64,000 nucleotides of DNA, from positions 48,018-112,017 of the forward strand of contig LUQC01000108.1 of NCBI GenBank assembly GCA_001627925.1. The letters run 5' to 3'. This document shows, one piece after another, positions 27,745-38,162 of the stretch (the first letter of the stretch is position 1; every line of letters starts with the position of its first letter). A program made the translations under genes and the position numbers. Source of the stretch: Rhodobacteraceae bacterium REDSEA-S34_B6 (GTDB lineage Bacteria > Pseudomonadota > Alphaproteobacteria > Rhodobacterales > Rhodobacteraceae). The notes beneath the pieces are model-generated. The model had not been told where the DNA came from, made no database searches, and saw only the letters and a list, made by a program, of their open reading frames with translations.

Positions 27745-28686
27745 ATGAGTGATACGACTCTCGTAAAAGCTGAAATAAATTACGAACCAAATATTGGCGA
27801 TTATTTTGCTCTCCTTAAACCGAGAGTGATGATACTAGTTGTCTTTACGGCTTTAGTTGGGATTATTGCCGCGCCGGTGGATTTGCATCCGTTTACAATA
27901 TTCGTTTCCATTATCTTTATTGCGCTTGGTGGCGGAGCCTCTGGTGCGTTAAATATGTGGTATGAGTCCGATCTAGACAGCTTGATGCGCCGTACGAGAA
28001 ATCGCCCAATTCCCTCTGGAAAAATTACAAGTGATGAAGCAAAAGCATTTGGTTTTGCATTGGCTGGTATATCTGTTGTAATGTTGGGATTAGCAGCAAA
28101 CTGGTTTGCTGCATTATTTTTATTGTTTACGATTTTCTTTTACGTGGTCATTTACACGATGTGGCTGAAAAGATGGACGCCACAGAATATTGTCATTGGT
28201 GGCGCCGCTGGTGCCTTTCCACCTATGATTGGTTGGGCCGTTGCTACTTCCGGAATATCGATGGAAAGCGTTTTAATGTTTTCGTTAATATTTCTATGGA
28301 CCCCACCACATTTCTGGGCTCTAGCGCTTTTTATGCGTGGTGATTACGAAATTGCACGCGTTCCCATGCTTACAGTTACGCATGGTCGGCGGTCTACCAG
28401 AAATCACATATTTTTTTATACAATCGTACTGGCAATGTTTGCATTGTTTACGTCAAGTACGTCTTTAGGTGGTTGGGTATATCTCTTAACCGCAATCGTC
28501 TTAAACGCGATTTTCGTCACGATGGCATTCAAGATTTGGGTTAGAGATGAGCCTGAAGCAGAAGCGGACAACTTTAAAGTAGAACGTAATTTTTTTAGGT
28601 ATTCATTAATGTACCTTTTCTTACAATTTGGATCAATTCTCGTCGACTTGGGACTTGGTACAAATTTCTCATGGGGGTTCTTATGA
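27745..28686 (+). CDS. ctaB: Protoheme IX farnesyltransferase
   Basis: A 313-residue membrane prenyltransferase (UbiA family) that converts heme B to heme O for the oxidase. The signature [19 protein letters not shown] holds the aspartate-rich site, and a second motif is [17 protein letters not shown]. Eight or nine hydrophobic segments. It follows coxB by 64 bases and overlaps coxF by ATGA. Confidence 0.93.
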   Translation: MSDTTLVKAEINYEPNIGDYFALLKPRVMILVVFTALVGIIAAPVDLHPFTIFVSIIFIALGGGASGALNMWYESDLDSLMRRTRNRPIPSGKITSDEAKAFGFALAGISVVMLGLAANWFAALFLLFTIFFYVVIYTMWLKRWTPQNIVIGGAAGAFPPMIGWAVATSGISMESVLMFSLIFLWTPPHFWALALFMRGDYEIARVPMLTVTHGRRSTRNHIFFYTIVLAMFALFTSSTSLGGWVYLLTAIVLNAIFVTMAFKIWVRDEPEAEADNFKVERNFFRYSLMYLFLQFGSILVDLGLGTNFSWGFL

Positions 28687-28850
28687 ATTTTGGGGCTGAG
28701 CATGAACTACATAAACGTCGCATGAGCAAAAATATTGGCCTAGGCATAATTCTTGTAACCTTCGTTGCGCTGATTTTCGGTTTAACAGTTGTTAAAGTTA
28801 CCGAAGGCGATGTTTCTGGCGCCATCGTGGGAGCAGCAAGTAATGAGTAA
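28683..28850 (+). CDS. coxF: Small oxidase assembly protein CoxF
   Basis: A 55-residue protein starting [13 protein letters not shown] with a single membrane helix ([20 protein letters not shown]) and a short tail. Its ATG overlaps the ctaB stop, and its stop overlaps the ctaG start by 8 bases. A one-helix protein of this build with the HxLHxRR-like start lies between ctaB and ctaG in alphaproteobacteria and is called CoxF. Its exact function is not known; position and overlap support the call. Confidence 0.8.
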   Translation: MNFGAEHELHKRRMSKNIGLGIILVTFVALIFGLTVVKVTEGDVSGAIVGAASNE

Positions 28851-29454
28851 AAAAGCAAATCAGAAGACTGCTCTCTTCGCTTTTGGTATCGTTTTATTCA
28901 TGGGGGCAATGGCATGGGCATCAGTGCCTCTATATGATCTCTTTTGTCGAGTGACTGGTTACGGCGGTTATACTAACGTTTCAGAATCTGAATCCGATAT
29001 AATTTTAGACAAGTTAATAACTGTAAGGTTTGATGCATCCCTGGAACGAGATATGCCATGGGAGTTCAGGCCTGTGGAACGACAGGTTAAAGTTAAAATT
29101 GGTGAAACGGCTCTAGCATTTTATGAAGCTTACAATCCTACAAATAGGCCTGTTGCAGGTTCAGCCAGTTATAACGTAACCCCCTACGATGCTGGGTCGT
29201 TTTTTAATAAAATTGATTGTTTTTGCTTTCAAGAGCAAGTCCTGCAACCGGGTGAGCGAGTGCAAATGCCTGTGACATTCTACGTAGATCCTGAGTTGGT
29301 TAACGATAGGGACGCCAAATTTGCTAAAACGATTACATTATCTTATACATTTTATGAAATTGATCTGCCGGTCGATGAAGCAAAAATTAGCGGTGGAAAT
29401 TTGAGTACAGAGTTCACTGGCCAAGCCAAAGAGGGACAATTATGGCACATGTAA
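28843..29454 (+). CDS. ctaG: Cytochrome c oxidase assembly protein CtaG (Cox11)
   Basis: A 203-residue inner-membrane copper chaperone that inserts CuB into subunit I. One N-terminal helix ([21 protein letters not shown]), then a periplasmic immunoglobulin-like domain with the copper motif C-F-C-F in [13 protein letters not shown] 28843 overlaps the coxF end and is preferred over the in-frame ATG at 28789, which would run through coxF. Confidence 0.92.
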   Translation: MSKKANQKTALFAFGIVLFMGAMAWASVPLYDLFCRVTGYGGYTNVSESESDIILDKLITVRFDASLERDMPWEFRPVERQVKVKIGETALAFYEAYNPTNRPVAGSASYNVTPYDAGSFFNKIDCFCFQEQVLQPGERVQMPVTFYVDPELVNDRDAKFAKTITLSYTFYEIDLPVDEAKISGGNLSTEFTGQAKEGQLWHM

Positions 29455-30109
29455 AAAATCACGATTATCATATTTTAAATCCATCATTATGGCCATTTAT
29501 TGGGGCAGTCGCAGCCATCACACCCCCGTAGTTTTAATTGGACTTCGTTATGGTTTTATTCTTTTTATTATGTCTGAAGTCATGTTTTTTGCGGCATGGT
29601 TCTGGAGCTTCTTTAAGCACGCCATGTATCCAATGTCAGAGCAGTCCCCGATGGTTGATGGAGTTTGGCCGCCCGTCGGAATTGAAACTTTTGACCCATG
29701 GCATCTACCTCTGATAAATACACTTATTTTACTATGTTCTGGAGCTGCTGCAACTTGGGCACATCACGCTTTAGTACATGAAAATAATCGCAAAGACATT
29801 AAAAATGGTTTGATTATTGCAATCTTGCTAGGAGCTATTTTTACTGTTTTCCAAGCCTACGAATATAGTCACGCAGCCTTCGGTTTCAGTGGAAATATTT
29901 ATGGCGCTAATTTTTTCATGGCAACTGGGTTCCATGGATTTCATGTGATCGTAGGTACGATATTTTTATTTATTTGTTTATTGAGGACTATGCGTGGTCA
30001 TTTTTCACCTGAAAGCCACCTTGGTTTTGAGGCTGCGGCTTGGTATTGGCATTTTGTGGACGTAGTTTGGCTATTCTTGTTTGCAGCTGTCTATGTATGG
30101 GGTGGATGA
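29442..30109 (+). pseudogene. coxC: Cytochrome c oxidase subunit III, broken by deletion
   Basis: Subunit III is normally about 265-270 residues with seven membrane helices. Here ATG 29442 gives [19 protein letters not shown] and continues IGAVAA, the normal beginning, but then hits TAG at 29529-29531. The remainder from HTPVV (near 29519) through [17 protein letters not shown] to AAVYVWGG (30109) is clean but in another frame. Compared with the family, about 48 codons covering the rest of helix 1 and helix 2 are missing (length 1 modulo 3). An in-frame ATG at 29489 allows a 206-residue product lacking these helices. It overlaps ctaG by 13 bases. Confidence 0.8.
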
Positions 30110-30198
30110 TATTTACGCCCATGTACCAATAAGAGCTATAATAGTTAGCATATTCAATACTTGTTACTAATGCATTTGATGTTTAAAGCGCTGGTCCA

Positions 30199-30870
30199 AT
30201 GACACGCGTTTGGTTTATAGTTTTTATTGGTTTTGCTGGCACAGCTTGTTTGCTCTCTCTTGGAAAGTGGCAGATAGATAGGCTTCATTGGAAAACAGAT
30301 CTTTTAGAAAAGATAGATCAAAAAATTACTGAAGTTCCTGTAATTTTGCCGGCTAAACCTAATGAAGATGATCATAAATATTTATCCGTAGAAATTCTTG
30401 GTCAATACACGGGAGAAAGCATTCGAGTGTTGGCTAGCAGAAAGCACTATGGAGCTGGCTATCGTATAATCAGTGTTTTTCAAACAAATCAACGTCGGCT
30501 GCTCGTAGATCAAGGCTTTGTGGGGCTTGAGAATACTTATGATGTAAGTTTGGCAGGTGATATCTCTTTGCTTGGGAATTTACATTGGCCCGATGAGGTA
30601 GACACATTTACTCCGACACCTGATCTCAAAAATAATATTTGGTTTGCACGCGACGTCGAGCGTATAGCATCTTTCTTACGGACAGAACCTGTTCTATTAA
30701 TTCTTAAAGACTCATCACTTAAAGATAAAAATATAACTCCAATGCCTATTGACACTTCGCACATTCCAAATGATCACTTGCAGTATGCGCTTACATGGTT
30801 TTCTTTAGCCATAATCTGGGCTCTGATGAGCTGTCTGTTTGTTTGGACTACAAGACGAAAAAGGCTATAA
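30199..30870 (+). CDS. SURF1 family oxidase assembly protein
   Basis: A 223-residue protein with membrane helices at both ends (about 4-22 and 198-216) and a periplasmic domain between, as in SURF1/Shy1. Conserved pieces: LGKWQIDRLHWK after the first helix, RRLLVDQGFV, and NDHLQYALTWFSLAI at the last. SURF1 assists heme a insertion into subunit I. It follows coxC after 89 bases. Confidence 0.88.
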   Translation: MTRVWFIVFIGFAGTACLLSLGKWQIDRLHWKTDLLEKIDQKITEVPVILPAKPNEDDHKYLSVEILGQYTGESIRVLASRKHYGAGYRIISVFQTNQRRLLVDQGFVGLENTYDVSLAGDISLLGNLHWPDEVDTFTPTPDLKNNIWFARDVERIASFLRTEPVLLILKDSSLKDKNITPMPIDTSHIPNDHLQYALTWFSLAIIWALMSCLFVWTTRRKRL

Positions 30871-30871
30871 T

Positions 30872-32257
30872 ATGAAATATATCTCGACCCGTGGATTGGC
30901 TCCCGCGCTCACTTTTGAAGAGGCGATGCTTACGGGCTTGGCTTTGGATGGTGGGTTATATGTTCCAGAATATATTCCCAAAGTAACAAAGAACCAGATC
31001 TTGTCTCTGCAGGGTTTACGTTATCAAGAGATTGCTTTCAAAATAACTAAACCTTTCATGGGTAACGCATTCGAAGATGATGAGTTACATGAAATTATTG
31101 AAAAAGCCTATGCGGATTTCAGTCATATCTCGTGCGCTCCGCTTGTTGAATTGGAAGCTAATCACTTTTTATTAGAGCTTTTTCATGGTCCCACTCTTGC
31201 ATTTAAAGACTTTGCGATGCAGCTGATAGGCCAATTATTCCAAGTTGCGTTAAAACGCCGTGGAAAAAGAGTTACAATAATTGGTGCAACTAGTGGTGAT
31301 ACTGGTAGTGCTGCTATCGAGGCGTTTAAAGGTTTAGATGCAGTAGATGTATTTATTCTTTTTCCAGATGGCCGGGTTTCCGATGTGCAACGTAGACAGA
31401 TGACAACTGCTAAAGAAAGCAATGTTCATGCGATTGCTGTCGATGGGACTTTCGATGATTGTCAATCTCGTGTAAAAGACATGTTCAATGACCACAAATT
31501 CAGAAACGAAGTACAGCTTGCTGGTGTTAACTCCATTAACTGGGCCCGTGTTTTAGCACAGATTGTATATTACTTTTCATCTGCGGTTTCTTTAGGGGGC
31601 CCATCGCGAAAGGTGAGTTTTACGGTTCCAACTGGTAATTTTGGTGATATTTTTGCTGGTTATATTGCTAAAGAAATGGGTTTACCAATTGATAGATTGA
31701 TTGTGGCTACTAACCAAAATGATATTTTGCACAGATGCCTGAGTGGTAATGGATATCACACAACTGAAGTTGCAGCCTCAATTAGCCCATCAATGGACAT
31801 ACAAATCAGTTCAAACTTCGAACGTGCTCTATTTTATGCGTATGCTCTAGATGCAAATGAAATTGCAAAGCTTATGGACCAATTGAAGCAGAATGGTGGT
31901 TTCGATATTACAAATGCTGCTTTAAGCGCTTTATCGCAACATTATTCATCTGGTATGGCTACTGAAGTTGAAACATCTAGTACAATTGGGCGCAGTTTGA
32001 GTAGATCTGCCCAACTGCTGTGCCCACATACAGCAATTGGTGTTAAGGTTGCAAACGACTTTCGTGATCATGCTGTGCCTATGATTACACTGGCAACAGC
32101 ACACCCTGCAAAATTCCCGGCAGCAGTTAAGAATGCTTCTGACGTAAATCCAAGTCTTCCAGATAGGATGAGTGATCTTTTTGATAGATCCGAAAGGATT
32201 TCTAAAGTTGCAAATGATCCGGGTGAATTAAAAAGATTTATTAAAGACAGGATATAA
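30872..32257 (+). CDS. thrC: Threonine synthase
   Basis: A 461-residue PLP enzyme that makes threonine from O-phosphohomoserine. N-terminal MKYISTRG, PLP lysine in GPTLAFKDFAMQ near residue 113, SGDTGSAA, and the N-F-G-D phosphate loop in VPTGNFGDIFAGYIA. ATG 30872 directly follows the SURF1 stop; an upstream in-frame codon (30839) would overlap SURF1 and is rejected. Confidence 0.94.
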   Translation: MKYISTRGLAPALTFEEAMLTGLALDGGLYVPEYIPKVTKNQILSLQGLRYQEIAFKITKPFMGNAFEDDELHEIIEKAYADFSHISCAPLVELEANHFLLELFHGPTLAFKDFAMQLIGQLFQVALKRRGKRVTIIGATSGDTGSAAIEAFKGLDAVDVFILFPDGRVSDVQRRQMTTAKESNVHAIAVDGTFDDCQSRVKDMFNDHKFRNEVQLAGVNSINWARVLAQIVYYFSSAVSLGGPSRKVSFTVPTGNFGDIFAGYIAKEMGLPIDRLIVATNQNDILHRCLSGNGYHTTEVAASISPSMDIQISSNFERALFYAYALDANEIAKLMDQLKQNGGFDITNAALSALSQHYSSGMATEVETSSTIGRSLSRSAQLLCPHTAIGVKVANDFRDHAVPMITLATAHPAKFPAAVKNASDVNPSLPDRMSDLFDRSERISKVANDPGELKRFIKDRI

Positions 32258-32258
32258 T

Positions 32259-33524
32259 TTGACAGTCCAAACAGAAAAATTAGAAAATGGATTTCGTATT
32301 GTCACTGAGCATATGCCAGGTTTGCAGTCAGCTTCGGTTGGGGTTTGGGTTGATGCTGGTGGCCGACATGAGCGCTTAGAACAAAATGGCATTGCTCACT
32401 TTTTAGAACATATGGCATTCAAGGGAACTTCCAAGAGATCCGCTCTAGATATTGCTGAAGCAATTGAAGACGTAGGTGGATACATAAATGCTTACACATC
32501 AAGGGAAGTGACCGCTTATTATGTTAGGTTGTTAAAAGAAAATATACCATTAGCAATTGATATTTTGGCGGATATTTTGAAGAATTCAATTTTTGATAAA
32601 AAAGAAATCGAAGTTGAACGTAATGTAATTTTGCAGGAAATTGGTCAATCATTAGATACTCCAGATGATATAATTTTTGATTGGTTGCAGGAAACAGCAT
32701 ATCCCGATCAACCAATGGGACGAACAATTTTAGGTCCGGCAGAAAAAGTCAGAAAGTTTGATAGGAGAGATCTTTCGGACTTTGTGTCAGAAAATTACTC
32801 CCCGGACAGGTTAATTTTAGCTGCTGCTGGTGGAGTTAAGCATGAGGAAATTGTCTCTTTGGCTAAAGAACAATTCGGCAGTTTAAAATCAAGTAAAATT
32901 AAATATTCGACGGATCCAATTAATTTTGAGGGTGGAGAGTTTAGAAGAGAGAAGGAATTAGAACAAGCTCATATGGCCTTAGCCTTTGACGGACCTAGTT
33001 ACGTGGATGACGAAATTTATGCGGCCCAGATTTATAGTGTAGCACTAGGAGGAGGAATGTCCTCCCGTCTCTTCCAAGAAATACGCGAAAAGCGCGGTTT
33101 GTGTTATTCTATCTTTGCTCAGTCAGTAGCGTATCGTGACGGTGGTAGCACTTTAATATATGCAGGCACCAGTGAGGAAAGGTTGAAGGAATTAAGTGAA
33201 CTAACTTTCGATGAGCTAAAAAGAGCTGCGGATAATTTCAGTCAGTCTGAGTTGGATCGCGCACGCGCTCAAATGAAAGCTGGCTTGCTAATGGGGCTTG
33301 AAAGCGCGTCTTCACGTGCTGAGCGGCTTGCTCGAATGATCTCAATATGGGATCGGGTTCCAACTTTGGAAGAAACCGTTAAGAAAATTGATGCAATAAA
33401 TTTGAATGATATGCGTAGTTATGCAGAAAAAATTGCAGTTTCATCTAAAACTGCAATGGCATTATATGGCCCAGTAGGTTTGGCGCCAGATCTTAGTGAG
33501 TTAGAAATAAGACGAGCAGCCTAA
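32259..33524 (+). CDS. M16 family zinc peptidase
   Basis: A 421-residue processing-peptidase-like protease. The inverted zinc motif HFLEH is at 47-51 and the distal glutamate lies in EVERNVILQEI near 120-130; the C-terminal inactive repeat carries GGGMSSRLFQEIREKRGLCYS. These proteins resemble the mitochondrial processing peptidase beta subunit. Start is TTG with AGGA 7 bases upstream, two bases after the thrC stop. The pairing thrC-M16 peptidase is common in alphaproteobacteria. Confidence 0.9.
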   Translation: MTVQTEKLENGFRIVTEHMPGLQSASVGVWVDAGGRHERLEQNGIAHFLEHMAFKGTSKRSALDIAEAIEDVGGYINAYTSREVTAYYVRLLKENIPLAIDILADILKNSIFDKKEIEVERNVILQEIGQSLDTPDDIIFDWLQETAYPDQPMGRTILGPAEKVRKFDRRDLSDFVSENYSPDRLILAAAGGVKHEEIVSLAKEQFGSLKSSKIKYSTDPINFEGGEFRREKELEQAHMALAFDGPSYVDDEIYAAQIYSVALGGGMSSRLFQEIREKRGLCYSIFAQSVAYRDGGSTLIYAGTSEERLKELSELTFDELKRAADNFSQSELDRARAQMKAGLLMGLESASSRAERLARMISIWDRVPTLEETVKKIDAINLNDMRSYAEKIAVSSKTAMALYGPVGLAPDLSELEIRRAA

Positions 33525-33526
33525 CA

Positions 33527-34117
33527 ATGCTATTTAGTAAGCGCCAGTTACTGATTAGAACAGATAGACTAGACTTACGGTTACCTCAGCTCTCAGATCA
33601 CAAAAATTGGTCACAATTGCGTCTAGAGTCCAAAGAGTTTTTAACACCTTGGGAGCCAGTTTGGTCCCATGACCATCTACTAAAAAGACCTTTTATAAAT
33701 AGAGTTAATTGGGCAAAGCGTTCAATGCAAAATGGAACTGCTATACCTTTGTTTATAGTTAAGAGAGTCGATGGTGCACTTCTGGGAGCTATAACATTAG
33801 ATAATATTCGCAGGGGGCCAAATCAAACTGCTACAATGGGCTATTGGATTGGTCTTCCATACGTGCGAAAGGGATTTATGTCCGAGGCAATAACTGCTTT
33901 GGTGCATTATGCATTTAATACAGTAGATATAAGTCGAATTGAGTCGGCGTGCTTGCCGGAGAATACCCCTTCGCGAAAAGTATTGGAAAAATGTGGATTT
34001 AAATATGAAGGAGTAGCCCAGGCCTATATTCAAATTGATGGTAGGTGGCGTACCCATGTTTTATATGCCTCTTTAAGACACGATAGAAGAGGAAAGACTG
34101 ATACTGGGGTTGTATGA
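33527..34117 (+). CDS. GNAT acetyltransferase (RimJ/RimL type)
   Basis: A 196-residue N-acetyltransferase with TDRLDLRLPQLSD at the start, the acetyl-CoA loop MGYWIGLPYVRKGFMSEAI and the C-terminal ENTPSRKVLEKCGFKYEG. This matches the RimJ/RimL subfamily, which acetylates protein N-termini or small amines; the substrate is unknown. It starts 2 bases after the M16 gene. Confidence 0.87.
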   Translation: MLFSKRQLLIRTDRLDLRLPQLSDHKNWSQLRLESKEFLTPWEPVWSHDHLLKRPFINRVNWAKRSMQNGTAIPLFIVKRVDGALLGAITLDNIRRGPNQTATMGYWIGLPYVRKGFMSEAITALVHYAFNTVDISRIESACLPENTPSRKVLEKCGFKYEGVAQAYIQIDGRWRTHVLYASLRHDRRGKTDTGVV

Positions 34118-34165
34118 GATTAATGCAGATGAAAGATATTGCTAGTTTAGTTCGGTATATTTATT

Positions 34166-35578
34166 TTGACTTTCAATCCTGTTGATAAAGAGCTTTTAGC
34201 CAAAATAGAAAATGCCTGTGGGTATGAGGTTTTTCGCCCAGCTTCGCAGGCATATGCTGAAGAACCTCGAGGTAGATGGATTGGCAATATTGGTTCAGTT
34301 GTGGCTCCACGAAATGTTACAGAGGCATCAAAAGTTCTAAAGATTTGCTCAGATGCTCGTGTGCCCGTGATACCTTACGGTGGTGGTACGGGCCTCGTTG
34401 GTGGCCAAGTCGGAGAAAACTTATTGGCACCCCTTATTTTGTCTGCTGAACGATTAACATCGATTATCGATATATTCCCAAAAGAACATGCTATTGTGTG
34501 TCAAGCAGGTTGCACATTGGAAGATATTCAAAAGGAGGCCAGAGCCGCTGACCGTTTATTTCCATTATCTTTAGCATCAAAAGGTACTGCGAGAATTGGA
34601 GGTAATTTAGCTACTAATGCAGGCGGCATTGGTGTCATAAGATACGGTAATGCCAGAGATTTATGTTTAGGGATAGAAGCAACTTTTCCCAGTGGGGAGA
34701 TCTGGTCTGATCTTCGCCGCCTTAGGAAAGATAACTCTGGCTATGATCTAAAAAGCTTATTGATTGGCTCCGAAGGTACTTTAGGTTTTGTGACTGCTGC
34801 TTCACTTAAATTGGCTCCTTTGCCGAAATCGGAAAGTACTGCTCTCCTATTCGTAGATTGCCCAAAGGATGCGCTAGCTGTTCTTAATATTGCTCAAGAT
34901 TTTTTTGCTGAAGGAATAAGTGCATTTGAATTGTTATCAGGGCAGGGTTTTTCTTTCATTCAAGAAAAAATGCCTGATGTAAGTTTCCCATTTATTAAAA
35001 TACCTGATTGGGCAATACTTATTCATTTAGGTTTTGGATCGAATAGAAACGCAGAAAACTCTATGATAAAACTTTATGAAAAAATTTGCGGCATGAAGTT
35101 AGCCTATGATGGTGTACTTGCAAAATCTCAGAAGGAAAGTGACGCGTTGTGGGGTCTTAGAGAAACAATACCTGAAGCAAACCGAAAAGTTGGTGCTATC
35201 GCCAGTCACGATATCTCATTACCGCTTTCAGCAATTCCAACATTTATAGATAGGGCTCACTTTCAGTTATCGTCAGTTGGAAAATTTCGAATAAACTGCT
35301 TTGGACATTTGGGTGATGGTAATTTACATTTCAATGTATTTCCTGAAGCTGGAAAAACAAAAGATCAATATTCATCGCAGCGAGAAATTATTGAAAGTGT
35401 GGTGCATGATTTAACCGTGGAGCTTGAAGGATCTATAAGTGCAGAGCACGGTATAGGCCGATCTAAGGTAAACGATTTAATCAAGTATAGTAGCCCTGTA
35501 AAATTAGATCTAATGAAAAAACTAAAAAATATATTTGACCCGAATGGCATTATGAACCCTGGGGTAATTATAAAATAG
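34166..35578 (+). CDS. FAD-binding oxidoreductase (GlcD/D-lactate dehydrogenase type)
   Basis: A 470-residue flavoprotein of the PCMH/FAD_binding_4 family with C-terminal FAD-oxidase_C domain. VIPYGGGTGLVGG (about 70-82) and NLATNAGGIGVIRYGNARD are the FAD pyrophosphate-binding segments; CFGHLGDGNLHFNVF and EHGIGRSK are the conserved C-terminal active-site parts. It likely oxidises a 2-hydroxy acid; D-2-hydroxyglutarate or D-lactate are possible. Start is TTG without a strong ribosome site. The end overlaps the convergent DUF393 gene by 11 bases. Confidence 0.87.
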   Translation: MTFNPVDKELLAKIENACGYEVFRPASQAYAEEPRGRWIGNIGSVVAPRNVTEASKVLKICSDARVPVIPYGGGTGLVGGQVGENLLAPLILSAERLTSIIDIFPKEHAIVCQAGCTLEDIQKEARAADRLFPLSLASKGTARIGGNLATNAGGIGVIRYGNARDLCLGIEATFPSGEIWSDLRRLRKDNSGYDLKSLLIGSEGTLGFVTAASLKLAPLPKSESTALLFVDCPKDALAVLNIAQDFFAEGISAFELLSGQGFSFIQEKMPDVSFPFIKIPDWAILIHLGFGSNRNAENSMIKLYEKICGMKLAYDGVLAKSQKESDALWGLRETIPEANRKVGAIASHDISLPLSAIPTFIDRAHFQLSSVGKFRINCFGHLGDGNLHFNVFPEAGKTKDQYSSQREIIESVVHDLTVELEGSISAEHGIGRSKVNDLIKYSSPVKLDLMKKLKNIFDPNGIMNPGVIIK

Positions 35579-35960
35579 AGCGCTGGTTTTTTAATCTTTT
35601 TATGTCACGTGCATAAAGATAACGAGCGATTATATGGTAATAAAAAAATTGTGCTACGTCTGTGACCCCGGGTAAACTAAAAATTTTTGCAAGAAAGCGA
35701 TATCTTGGCATTTCGTTCCATAAGACAACAAAAGCTTTAACGCCCTTGAATAATTCATAATTCTTGATCACATGAAGTTGACGAGCGGTTTCATTCCTTG
35801 TTAACCCGAATGGAGCCAGATCAATAGCATTGATATCCTTAAAATCGATAGGCAGCTCCCTACCGGCGCCGTAAGTTTGATAGACACAAATCTCTTTACT
35901 GCAAATCTTACAGTCGCCATTAAAAAGAACTATTGTGTAAGGTATATTGTGATCACTCAT
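35568..35960 (-). CDS. DCC-family thiol-disulfide protein (DUF393)
   Basis: A 130-residue protein with the DUF393 N-terminal motif, here VLFNGDCKICSKEI (D-C-x-x-C). The family has a thioredoxin-like arrangement and is predicted to act as a redox protein. The C-terminal portion contains GVKAFVVLWNEMPRYRFLAKIFSLPG, typical of the family. It overlaps the FAD oxidase end and follows rimO on the same strand after 102 bases. Confidence 0.85.
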   Translation of the reverse strand: MSDHNIPYTIVLFNGDCKICSKEICVYQTYGAGRELPIDFKDINAIDLAPFGLTRNETARQLHVIKNYELFKGVKAFVVLWNEMPRYRFLAKIFSLPGVTDVAQFFYYHIIARYLYARDIKRLKNQRSIL

Positions 35961-36062
35961 CCTCTACAGATAGTAGTTATCCTACTTTAGACAACGAAGC
36001 GCGACAATTTTCCATTCAAAATATAGATTACTCATAAAATGATTATTAAATTTGAAAAACCT

Positions 36063-37433
36063 TTACCTAACTTCTGCACCCCATAAATCATAATCACTTG
36101 CTTCATCTACTTTTACCGTAAGTAAATCGCCGGGGTTTAAATGAGAAAAATTTTTATCAATAAATAAATTACCGTCAATTTCTGGTGCGTCTGCTTTGGT
36201 TCTGCATATTGCAGCGTCTTCATCTATTTGGTCAACTATTACCTCGACCTTTGTACCTACTTTGCGCTCTAATTTACTGCATGATATCTCATTAGCCTTT
36301 GACATGAAACGTTCCCACCTATCCTGCTTTATGTCATTCGGTACTTGATTTGATAATTGGTTTGATTTCGCCCCTTCCACATTTTCATATTGAAAGCAAC
36401 CAACGCGATCTAATTGGGCTTCTTCTAACCAATTAAGCAGAAAGCTAAACTCTTCTTCTGTTTCGCCTGGGTAACCTACCATGAATGTTGACCTTAAAGT
36501 GATGTCTGGGCAAATTTTTCGCCAATTTTCGATTTCGTGTAACGTACGTGATGCAGCTGCGGGGCGGGCCATTCTTTTCAATGTTTCAGGGTGAGCATGC
36601 TGAAATGGTATGTCTAGATATGATAGAATTTTTCCTTCTGCCATTAATGGAATTAAATCTTTTACGTGAGGATATGGATAGACATAGTGCAGCCTTATCC
36701 ATGCTCCCAAAGATCCTAAATCTCTGGCTAAGTCCAAAATATGTGCTCTGTGACCATTAACAATAGAATGTTTTAAATCTAGACCGTAGGCTGATGTGTC
36801 TTGAGAGATAACTAATAATTCTTTTACGCCATTGTCTACTAGTTTTTCAGCCTCCTTGATTACGTGGTGGGCTGGTCTGCTTGATAAACGACCACGCATT
36901 TTCGGAATGATGCAAAACTTACATTTGTGATTACAACCTTCTGAAATTTTAAGATAGCTATAGTGTCTTGGAGTTAATTTAATACCTGCAGGTGGAAGGA
37001 GATCAACAAAAGGGTTGGGTTTCGGTGCCACAATTTGATGAACTGCGTCTAGTACATTTTCATACTGTTGTGGTCCGGTTACGGCTAGTACTTTGGGATG
37101 CTCTTTGGTAATGTACTCTGGGTGGGCCCCTAAACAGCCGGTAACAATTACTTTGCCATTTTCTGCCAATGCCTCCCCGATTGCATCTAAGCTTTCGGCT
37201 TTTGCGCTATCTAGAAAACCACAGGTGTTTACTATTACTGCATCAGAACCAGCATAATCGCTAGATATTTGATAACCTTCTGCACGAAGTTTTGTTAGTA
37301 TGCGTTCACTATCTACCAAGGCTTTTGGACAACCCAATGAGACCATTCCAACAGTAGGCTGATTTTTTTGTAAATCGTTGGGAATTCTTGGGTTTGCTAG
37401 ATCTGGACGGCGCATTATGTTCATTTTCACCAT
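36063..37433 (-). CDS. rimO: Ribosomal protein S12 methylthiotransferase RimO
   Basis: A 456-residue radical-SAM enzyme that methylthiolates Asp of ribosomal protein S12. UPF0004 domain with [23 protein letters not shown] and VTGCLGA cysteines; radical-SAM cluster CNHKCKFC near 168-175; C-terminal TRAM domain. KALVDSE separates RimO from MiaB. Another ATG (37424) with GGTGA close upstream may be the true start. Confidence 0.93.
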   Translation of the reverse strand: MVKMNIMRRPDLANPRIPNDLQKNQPTVGMVSLGCPKALVDSERILTKLRAEGYQISSDYAGSDAVIVNTCGFLDSAKAESLDAIGEALAENGKVIVTGCLGAHPEYITKEHPKVLAVTGPQQYENVLDAVHQIVAPKPNPFVDLLPPAGIKLTPRHYSYLKISEGCNHKCKFCIIPKMRGRLSSRPAHHVIKEAEKLVDNGVKELLVISQDTSAYGLDLKHSIVNGHRAHILDLARDLGSLGAWIRLHYVYPYPHVKDLIPLMAEGKILSYLDIPFQHAHPETLKRMARPAAASRTLHEIENWRKICPDITLRSTFMVGYPGETEEEFSFLLNWLEEAQLDRVGCFQYENVEGAKSNQLSNQVPNDIKQDRWERFMSKANEISCSKLERKVGTKVEVIVDQIDEDAAICRTKADAPEIDGNLFIDKNFSHLNPGDLLTVKVDEASDYDLWGAEVR

Positions 37434-37500
37434 TGTTTAAGCAAGTAATTGTTTAACAATAGCCTTTTTTTGGGATCCAAACTCAAACTTCTATCTAAAC

Positions 37501-38076
37501 CTATCTACGACGATCACGTCTCTGGCTCATCGGTTGAAATGCAACGCCGACATGAGCCTCACAGTATGGTTTGCCCGCCTGAGATGGTAGACCACAAAAC
37601 CAAAAATCTTCAGTAGCTGGGTCCCCGACTGGCCACTTGCATGTTCGTTCGGTCAATTCAAGAAGAGAGATTTTTTTCGCCTTCTTTTCAATCTCATTTA
37701 CGCGCGCTAAAGCTTCTGGGCTAATTTCATTTGCTGATGGTTGAGGAGGAAGAGGTTGGCCGGCAGGTATAATCTGCCGTCTTAAACTTGTTACATTTGA
37801 TCTTGGTTCTGACGGAGAATTTGCAGTGGTTACTTTTGATGTATTAGCCTTATTTGAATTTCTTTTTGTTTCAGAGAGAGACTTGACGGAAGCTTTTGAT
37901 TTGGCATCAGATTTTGATGATGAACTTGTGGCTCGATTTGATAATCCCAAACGATGCACCTTCCCAATTACTGCGTTCCTAGTCACGCCACCGAGTTCTT
38001 TAGCTATTTGACTAGCCGACTGGCCTTCGCCCCATAATTTTTTAAGAATTTCTACTCTTTCATCAGTCCAAGACAT
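37501..38076 (-). CDS. gcrA: Cell-cycle regulator GcrA
   Basis: A 191-residue protein starting MSWTDERVEILKKLW with the helix-turn-helix ASQIAKELGGVTRNAVIGKV of GcrA. The middle is a low-complexity S/T/K linker (about 50-110) and the C-terminus holds CKWPVGDP and WFCG with FCG..PYCEAHVGVAF, the conserved sigma70-binding part. GcrA acts with RNA polymerase at CcrM-methylated promoters and is restricted to alphaproteobacteria, which supports the taxonomic call. Confidence 0.93.
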   Translation of the reverse strand: MSWTDERVEILKKLWGEGQSASQIAKELGGVTRNAVIGKVHRLGLSNRATSSSSKSDAKSKASVKSLSETKRNSNKANTSKVTTANSPSEPRSNVTSLRRQIIPAGQPLPPQPSANEISPEALARVNEIEKKAKKISLLELTERTCKWPVGDPATEDFWFCGLPSQAGKPYCEAHVGVAFQPMSQRRDRRR

Positions 38077-38162
38077 TTAAATTTCCCATAAGTTTGACCC
38101 CATTATCATAAACTTTAGTAACAGACTTACAAGGGCATATAACACCAAGATTTAATATTGAA

